NCBI GenBank assembly: GCA_001447805.1
Contig: CP013099.1
Location: forward strand, 2,923,181-2,987,180
Length of the DNA: 64,000 nt
Source of the DNA: Candidatus Tenderia electrophaga
GTDB lineage: Bacteria > Pseudomonadota > Gammaproteobacteria > Tenderiales > Tenderiaceae
Direction of reading: 5' to 3'
Under the pieces are notes generated by a model. That model was not told the origin of the DNA and did no database searches. It saw only the letters and a program-made list of their open reading frames with translations. Made by a program: the position numbers and the translations under genes. This document shows, piece after piece, positions 62,379-64,000 of the stretch (its first letter is position 1; each line of letters begins with the position of its first letter).

Positions 62379-64000
62379 TTAACAACGCAGCACCTGGCGC
62401 GCAAAGGATTCAAACATCAGTAATGACCACAGCGGCACACTGTAATCGCGCCGCCCCGACTGATGCTGGTCCACCATCTCTTTCAGAAACCTGCTGTTGA
62501 AATAGCCGGTCTCGGCCAGCACCGGCCCCAGCACCGCCTGGCGCACACGCTCTTTGAGTGGCCCGCGAAACCAGCTGGCCAGGGGCACGGAGAAACCCAT
62601 CTTGGGACGATACAGAATGTCGTGGGGCAGATGGGACGTCAGTGCCTTTTTGAATACGGCCTTACCTTCACCGCCCTTGAGTTTCATATCGGGCGGCAAG
62701 GTGGCCATCCATTCCACCAGCTTGTGGTCCAGCAACGGCACCCGCACTTCCAGGGAATGGGCCATGCTGGCGCGGTCTACCTTGGTGAGGATGTCGCCCG
62801 CCAACCAGGTCTTGATATCCAGGTACTGAACAAAGGATAGCGGGTGGTCCGGGGCGTGTTTGGCATGTTGCTTGAGAACATCGACAGCGTTGTAGCCCTG
62901 CAGTTGGTCTTTGAACTGCCGGCTGAATAGTCGGCTGCGCAGCGGATCGCCTAGATGTGAAACGCTGTGAAAATAGCCGCCCACGCTGTCGCGCGCCAAG
63001 GCTTCGAAGGTGGACTTGGCGCGCAGCACCTTGGGGGCCCAATCCGCCTTGGGATACAGCTTGCCCAGCAGACCGAAGACGGGCCGGCGGATGGCCGCGG
63101 GCATAAAGGCGCGCATCCGTTCTTCATGCAGGTGCCAGCGATAACGGCGGTAACCGGCCAGGTTCTCATCGCCGCCGTCACCGGAGAGGGCCACGGTGAC
63201 GCGTTTGCGTGCCAGCTGGCAGACGCGGTAGGTGGGCATGGCGGAACTGTCGGCAAAGGGTTCGTCATAGAGGCCGGCCAGCTTGTCGATCAGGTCGAAG
63301 TCGTCCGGATTGACCTCCTCCACCTGGTGATCGGTGTGATAACGCTCGGCCACCTGGGCGGCATAGCGCGCCTCGTTGAATTTGGGGTCGCCGAACGAAA
63401 TAGAACAGGTATTCACCGGTTTATCGGACAGGCCGGCCATCATGGCCACCACGGCACTGGAATCGACACCGCCGGAGAGGAAGGCGCCCAGCGGCACTTC
63501 GGCGACCAGGCGGATATCCACGGCTTCTTTGAGCCGCTCGAGCAACTCGCTACCGGCCAGAATCTCGTCGCCGGGCCCGCTACTGCTAAAGCTTACATCC
63601 CAATACTGTCGCGGAGAGGGCAAGGCCTGACCATGACGCAGCGTGAGGATATGGCCGGGCGCCAGCTTGCGCGCCTGACGCAGGATGGTCTTGGGATCGG
63701 GCACGTAACCGTAGGCGAAGTAATCCTCCACCGCGCGGGGGTCAATATCGCGCTGCAGACCCGGATGGGCCAGCAGCCCCTTGAGTTCGGAAGCGAAGAT
63801 AATGTGGCCGTCATCCAACTGCGCGTAGTAAAGCGGCTTGATGCCGAGCCGATCGCGCGCCAGAAATAGGGTCTGCCGATTGCGGTCCCACAGGGCGAAG
63901 GCAAACATACCGCGAAAGCGCTCGACACAGGCCTCGCCCCACTCTTCCCAGGCATGGACGATGACCTCGGTATCACAATGGGTGCGGAAGCTGTGGCCCA
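62379..64000 (-). CDS. Asparagine-synthase-like amidotransferase, exosortase A-associated (partial)
   Basis: The frame runs off the right edge, so the first part of the protein, with the glutaminase Cys2, is missing; about 540 residues are seen. Visible are the end of the class II glutaminase domain (GHSFRTHCDTEVIVHAWEEW, MFAFALWD, LFLARDRLGIKPLYYA, IIFASELKGLLAHPG) and the synthetase PP-loop FLSGGVDSSAVVAMMA with ALSGDGGDENLAGYRRYRW. AsnB-like enzymes of this type are standard members of exosortase A loci (XrtA-system amidotransferase, TIGR03108-like) and probably amidate a uronic acid or another carboxylate of the glycan. The ATG at 63908 is internal, not the start. Confidence 0.93.
   Translation of the reverse strand, partial: GHSFRTHCDTEVIVHAWEEWGEACVERFRGMFAFALWDRNRQTLFLARDRLGIKPLYYAQLDDGHIIFASELKGLLAHPGLQRDIDPRAVEDYFAYGYVPDPKTILRQARKLAPGHILTLRHGQALPSPRQYWDVSFSSSGPGDEILAGSELLERLKEAVDIRLVAEVPLGAFLSGGVDSSAVVAMMAGLSDKPVNTCSISFGDPKFNEARYAAQVAERYHTDHQVEEVNPDDFDLIDKLAGLYDEPFADSSAMPTYRVCQLARKRVTVALSGDGGDENLAGYRRYRWHLHEERMRAFMPAAIRRPVFGLLGKLYPKADWAPKVLRAKSTFEALARDSVGGYFHSVSHLGDPLRSRLFSRQFKDQLQGYNAVDVLKQHAKHAPDHPLSFVQYLDIKTWLAGDILTKVDRASMAHSLEVRVPLLDHKLVEWMATLPPDMKLKGGEGKAVFKKALTSHLPHDILYRPKMGFSVPLASWFRGPLKERVRQAVLGPVLAETGYFNSRFLKEMVDQHQSGRRDYSVPLWSLLMFESFARQVLRC

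Overview
The window looks like a chromosomal segment of a gammaproteobacterium. The housekeeping proteins (dihydroorotase, RNase T, monothiol glutaredoxin, iron superoxide dismutase, ArgD, ArgF) read as close relatives of the Escherichia coli versions. The dihaem cytochrome c4, the G+C-rich coding of the first half and the exosortase-A-type polysaccharide genes suggest an environmental, possibly sulfur- or methane-oxidising lineage; that placement is inference. No rRNA, tRNA, CRISPR array or intact transposase gene was seen.

Bases 1-12.8 kb are ordinary core genome: the start of a secreted protein leaving the left edge, pyrC-rnt, a PepSY / response regulator / histidine kinase operon, grxD, a lone hydantoinase-B-like gene, sodB, argD-argF, an orphan FbpC-type ATPase, cytochrome c4 and a trypsin-like protease. 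From 12.9 to 18.5 kb lie a membrane protein fusing three VanZ-like units to a heparinase II/III-like domain, a small secreted protein and a secreted parallel beta-helix protein, so glycan cleavage is a likely theme. Two toxin-antitoxin modules (18.6-20.1 kb) mark the border of a large polysaccharide island.

The island (20.4-54.3 kb) holds about a dozen glycosyltransferases (GT4, GT2, a WbsX-like, an exostosin-like and a GT39-like membrane enzyme), five sulfotransferases, two NodB-type deacetylases, a pyruvyltransferase-like protein, a FkbM methyltransferase, a membrane sulfatase-superfamily enzyme with Thr at the nucleophile position, a HAD-UbiA fusion of the decaprenyl-phosphate phosphoribosyltransferase type with a small flippase-like protein, and a Wzt/Wzm ABC exporter. 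Together they predict a heavily modified, sulfated surface or extracellular glycan. Deacetylases next to sulfotransferases, an exostosin-like enzyme and a heparinase-like protein recall the logic of heparan sulfate synthesis, but the product cannot be read from sequence. The most unusual gene is a sulfotransferase fused to a degenerate CysQ-like PAP-phosphatase domain (41.2-42.5 kb). A PP-loop ATPase with a QueC-like cysteine site (43.4-44.6 kb) is another candidate for new chemistry. Bases 42.5-49.2 kb are visibly more A/T-rich than the flanks, suggesting a later acquisition.

Bases 53.0-64.0 kb carry genes typical of exosortase A (XrtA/EpsH) exopolysaccharide loci: an O-ligase, formyltransferase, toroid protein, CapK/PaaK-like ligase, two GT4 enzymes and an asparagine-synthase-like amidotransferase cut by the right edge. 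The exosortase itself is not in the window. Three of these minus-strand genes are separated by intergenic tandem arrays of about 160-170 bp units whose ends are C-rich/G-rich inverted repeats; related elements sit at 7.3 and 10.8-11.2 kb.
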